DNA of 35,543 nucleotides from Gammaproteobacteria bacterium (GTDB lineage Bacteria > Pseudomonadota > Gammaproteobacteria > SZUA-229). Below the pieces are notes generated by a model that searched no databases, was not told where the DNA came from, and saw only the letters and a program-made list of their open reading frames with translations. Positions 32,612-35,543 of this stretch are shown one piece after another (position 1 is the first letter of the stretch; each line of letters opens with the position of its first letter). The stretch is from positions 1 through 35,543 of the forward strand of contig WFMW01000010.1 in assembly GCA_015488885.1 (NCBI GenBank), in the 5' to 3' direction. Position numbers and translations under genes: made by a program.

Positions 32612-33753
32612 GCAATGCTCTCCATGTACACATCTCCATCATTAGTAAAATTTTCTGCCATACCACGCATTAATATTGGGCATAGTTGTTCAATTTTATC
32701 TTTTAATTCAATATTAAGTCGCTTTCGAGTTTCCAGAACATGATAAATAGTCACTATGCTTTTTTGGACTTCTATATCAGGAATTGGCAGTTTCACATTA
32801 CACATGTCACCCCAATCAAAGGTTTCTCTTGCGCTACCCCAGGAATGATAGCGACTATAACGATCAAATTCAGGTCGCCTAAACCACAGAAAGAGAAATT
32901 CTGGCAATAAAACATCCTTATCCGTTACCTCAAAAGCAGTATAAATACTTGAAACGATACACGGCACACCTTCATTCATTGCCAATGCAATCTTATCACC
33001 ACGTCGGGAAGTATCGGGAGTATAAACAAACATTCCTGTATCAACTATTTTGTAATTGGCAAAATTTACTCCTGTTGTATTTGCCTTTGATTCAATAAGC
33101 TTTTTCGAGGTTGATATACCTCTTAAAAAAGTTACCTTCAAATCCCTGTTTCTATTGTCTGATTGTTGAATATATTTACCTAAGGTTTTGTGTTTTGTAG
33201 TTTTTTTCAACGCATCCATAAATGAATCACAAATTAGGTGCAAATCATACAGGCTGCGCTCATAACACTGTTGGTTCTTTTTTATTGCTTTGTAGATTGC
33301 CACATATTTCTTCTGCTCATCAAGATCAGGAATAGGCAATTTTATGTCACAAAACTGACTCCAATCAAAAGTTTCCCGTGCGCTGCCCCAAGAATTAAAC
33401 CGAGCATAACGATCAAATTCAGGACGATTGAACCAAATAAAAAGAAATTCTGGTAACAGGCTAATATTTTCTTTTACTTCAAAAACTGTATAAATACTTG
33501 AAACAATGCATGGCTCTCCTTCATTCATCGCTAGAGCAATTTTATCTCCACGTCGAGAAGTATCGGATACATAAACAAATTGCCCTGTTCCTACTACTTT
33601 ATATCCTGACAAACTAACGCCACTCATGTTGGCTTTTGATTCAATTAATTTTTTAGAAGTTGAAATTCCACGCAACAACGTCACTGACAAATCCTTATTA
33701 CGTACATCAACCAGTTCAATGTAATCACCCAAACGCTGGTAATTAGATTTCAT
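32608..33753 (-). CDS. hsdS: Type I restriction enzyme specificity subunit with two near-identical target-recognition domains
   Basis: HsdS chooses the DNA target of the type I complex through two target-recognition domains (TRDs) separated by helical spacers. Here residues 8-157 and 191-340 align without gaps at about 105 of 150 identical positions (hand count). Long shared blocks include 'LRGISTSKKLIESKAN', 'DTSRRGDKIALAMNEG', 'PCIVSSIYT' and 'SWGSARETFDW'. Type I TRDs usually differ to give an asymmetric site; near-identical TRDs predict an inverted-repeat (palindromic) bipartite site. It overlaps the end of hsdM by 11 bases and the start of the hamA-like gene by 4. Confidence 0.93.
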   Translation of the reverse strand: MKSNYQRLGDYIELVDVRNKDLSVTLLRGISTSKKLIESKANMSGVSLSGYKVVGTGQFVYVSDTSRRGDKIALAMNEGEPCIVSSIYTVFEVKENISLLPEFLFIWFNRPEFDRYARFNSWGSARETFDWSQFCDIKLPIPDLDEQKKYVAIYKAIKKNQQCYERSLYDLHLICDSFMDALKKTTKHKTLGKYIQQSDNRNRDLKVTFLRGISTSKKLIESKANTTGVNFANYKIVDTGMFVYTPDTSRRGDKIALAMNEGVPCIVSSIYTAFEVTDKDVLLPEFLFLWFRRPEFDRYSRYHSWGSARETFDWGDMCNVKLPIPDIEVQKSIVTIYHVLETRKRLNIELKDKIEQLCPILMRGMAENFTNDGDVYMESIA

Positions 33754-35323
33754 AACCTAATCCCTTAAATGCTTTTTTAAGTGCAATCTGTGATTCAACT
33801 TCATCGGCCAGGATTTCTTTAAATTCTTTCTGAATGCGTTTCATTTCCTTGTCAAAGTCAATTTCACTATCATGATCAATAAATTCAATATACTTGCTTG
33901 GGATAAGTGAATAGTTGTTCTCCTTGATCTCATCTAAACAGGCAGAATAACAATATTCAGGAATATTTTTGTACTCTTTGCCATATGAAGTCTGTTGCCA
34001 GTTATGAAAATTTCTGGCAATTTTGTTTATATCCTCCGGGGTAATCTCGATAAATTTTTTCTCATACTCAGAGCCCCAGCGACGTAAATCCATAAAGAGA
34101 ATTTCACCTGAACGATCTCGATAGTCTTTACTAAGGCCATTAAGCTGTGCTTCTCGCTTTTTCTTGTTTTTGTTTAAAATCCAGAGCGTCACACTGATAT
34201 CGGTGGTATAAAACATATTTCTCGGCAGCACGATAATGGCTTCAACCAGGTCATTTTCAATCATCTTACGGCGAATTTTATATTCTTCACCACCACCGGA
34301 TAACGCACCATTTGCAAGAATAAATCCAGCCACCCCATTTTCTGATAGCCTGGATGCCATATGTAGAATCCAGCCATAGTTTGCATTACTGGCCGGCGGC
34401 ACATCGTAGCCTGCCCAACGGGGATCATCGTTTAATTCATCTGATGCTCGCCAATCCTTCTGATTAAAAGGCGGGTTAGCCATAATATAATCGGCTTTTA
34501 GATCGGGATGTTGATCCTTAGAGAATGTATTCGCTGCCACATCACCAAGATTGGCAGCTATACCGCGAATAGCCAGATTCATTTTAGCCAGCTTATATGT
34601 AGCTCCTGTATATTCCTGCCCATAGATTGAGACATTTTTTGTATTACCCTGATGACTTTGAACAAACTTCATGGATTGCACAAACATACCACCCGAGCCA
34701 CAACAGGGATCGTATATTTTACCCTTGTATGGCTCAATCATTTCCGCAATAAGATTAACAATGCTCTTGGGCGTGTAGAATTCGCCCTTGCCTTTACCTT
34801 CAGCCAGGGCAAATTTGCTAAGAAAATACTCATAAATGCGACCAATAATATCCTGCTCCTCGTCTTTTAAAGGATGGATATTATTGATGGTATCTAGTAA
34901 TGCAGCCAGCTTACTGACATCAAGATTCAGTCGAGAAAAATAATTATCTGGCAACGCTCCTTCTAATGATTTATTTTTCTTTTCAATGGTATGCAGTGCG
35001 GTGTCAACCTTGACCGCAATATCATCCTGCTTGGCGTGTTTGAGGATATAAGACCAGCGGGATTCTTCCGACAGGTAAAATACATTATTCATGGTGTAAA
35101 ACTCCACCATATCAATATATTGCTCTTTACCTTCGTCTATCAGTTCCTGTCTGCGTTGTTCAAAGGTATCACTAACGAATTTAAGAAAGATAAGGCTCAG
35201 TACAACATGCTTGTATTCAGATGGCTCGACACTACCCCGTAATTTATTTGCTGAATCCCATAGGGACTCTTCAAAGCTCTTTTGCTTTTTTGCCGTTTTT
35301 TTCTTTACAACCTTTTTTGCCAT
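33743..35323 (-). CDS. hsdM: Type I restriction enzyme methyltransferase subunit
   Basis: HsdM methylates adenine at the N6 position in the hsdS-defined target. Motif I is 'YDPCCGSGGMFVQS' (about residues 203-213, SAM binding) and motif IV is 'ANPPFNQKDW' (about 283). The N-terminal helical domain begins after a Lys-rich start ('KKVVKKKTAKKQKSFEESLW'), with 'LIFLKFVSDTFEQRR' and 'EGKGKGEFYTPKSIVNLIAE' as usual for HsdM. 526 residues is normal. It is the promoter-proximal gene of the operon; its ATG at 35323 is preceded by GAGAAATA. Its stop lies inside the hsdS start region. Confidence 0.96.
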   Translation of the reverse strand: MAKKVVKKKTAKKQKSFEESLWDSANKLRGSVEPSEYKHVVLSLIFLKFVSDTFEQRRQELIDEGKEQYIDMVEFYTMNNVFYLSEESRWSYILKHAKQDDIAVKVDTALHTIEKKNKSLEGALPDNYFSRLNLDVSKLAALLDTINNIHPLKDEEQDIIGRIYEYFLSKFALAEGKGKGEFYTPKSIVNLIAEMIEPYKGKIYDPCCGSGGMFVQSMKFVQSHQGNTKNVSIYGQEYTGATYKLAKMNLAIRGIAANLGDVAANTFSKDQHPDLKADYIMANPPFNQKDWRASDELNDDPRWAGYDVPPASNANYGWILHMASRLSENGVAGFILANGALSGGGEEYKIRRKMIENDLVEAIIVLPRNMFYTTDISVTLWILNKNKKKREAQLNGLSKDYRDRSGEILFMDLRRWGSEYEKKFIEITPEDINKIARNFHNWQQTSYGKEYKNIPEYCYSACLDEIKENNYSLIPSKYIEFIDHDSEIDFDKEMKRIQKEFKEILADEVESQIALKKAFKGLGYEI

Positions 35324-35540
35324 TTATTTCTCGTTGTTTATGAATTAAGTTTTATCGCATCTTGCTGATGCTGATGAAGCTAAAAAAAAACAGGGCTGAG
35401 CAAGCACAACCATATAATTTCTATATATTTATTACCCTAAAAAAGGCTCTTCTCCGCTCTGGTGAGTGAAAAAAGATGCTAATACTCACAAAACTTGTTG
35501 AAATATAAGACTTCCAATAGTTTTATAAGCAAGAGGTAAT

Positions 35541-35543
35541 ATG
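35541..35543 (+). other. Probable start codon of a plus-strand gene at the window edge
   Basis: The window ends in ATG preceded by AAGAGG 4 bases upstream, divergent from hsdM. It may be the start of a neighbouring gene that lies outside the window. The 217 bases between it and hsdM are AT-rich and hold no visible gene. Confidence 0.25.

Noticed and set aside
23699-35323. BREX or DISARM system
   Set aside because: No PglX/PglZ, BrxC or DrmA/B/C genes are present; the methyltransferase, S and R subunits are clearly type I.

Overview
The window looks like a chromosomal segment of a gammaproteobacterium of moderate GC content. The evidence is NudF-, PrfC- and MutY-type proteins close to their enterobacterial counterparts, a tRNA-Phe with an encoded CCA end, a YcbB-type L,D-transpeptidase, AsmA, DegQ and FKBP-type envelope proteins, and split molybdopterin genes. 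I cannot name the genus. Housekeeping genes alternate with accessory patches that carry broken genes and defence functions.

Layout. 1-1853: an L,D-transpeptidase cut by the window edge, an ADP-ribose pyrophosphatase, and a VOC-fold gene interrupted by an amber codon. 2030-3295: a class II Fic protein behind a duplicated upstream motif. 3501-5353: a 65-residue protein with an SSB-like acidic tail, then prfC. 5518-8697: an accessory patch with a transposase remnant, a truncated AbiEi antitoxin, 'mobile mystery protein' A with a damaged start, a stub of its Fic partner B, and an intact AbiEi-Fic fusion gene preceded by five 24-bp-phased motifs. 8938-11953: an AlkD-like DNA glycosylase and an ArsP-type permease operon with small cysteine-containing partners. 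11984-13349: metK behind a strong promoter, a SAM-II-like riboswitch and an intrinsic terminator, which together look like a complete transcriptional attenuator. 13364-21914: tandem hairpins, tRNA-Phe, mutY, asmA, moaC, an OmpA-domain protein, moaD, moaE, a 12-copy heptamer repeat, degQ with a possible sigma-E promoter, and an FKBP-type lipoprotein. 22461-23507: a DUF4236/TPR protein.

23581-35323 is one long minus-strand defence operon. From its promoter end the order is hsdM, hsdS, a HamA-like nuclease, a HamB-like helicase, a truncated RhuM gene, an AlbA_2/ATPase-fold protein, and hsdR. Almost every junction overlaps or is a few bases long, so the genes are probably co-transcribed and translationally coupled. 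A Hachiman-like two-gene system therefore appears to sit inside a type I restriction-modification operon. HsdS carries two nearly identical target-recognition halves, which predicts a palindromic bipartite target.

The most interesting items are: the Hachiman pair nested in the type I operon; the SAM-II/terminator leader of metK; the 24-bp-phased repeats before the AbiEi-Fic gene; the SSB-tail small protein; the symmetric HsdS; and a short ORF with a perfect Shine-Dalgarno that overlaps a sigma-E-like promoter upstream of degQ. Functional calls rest on motif recognition and family knowledge only; no database search was run.
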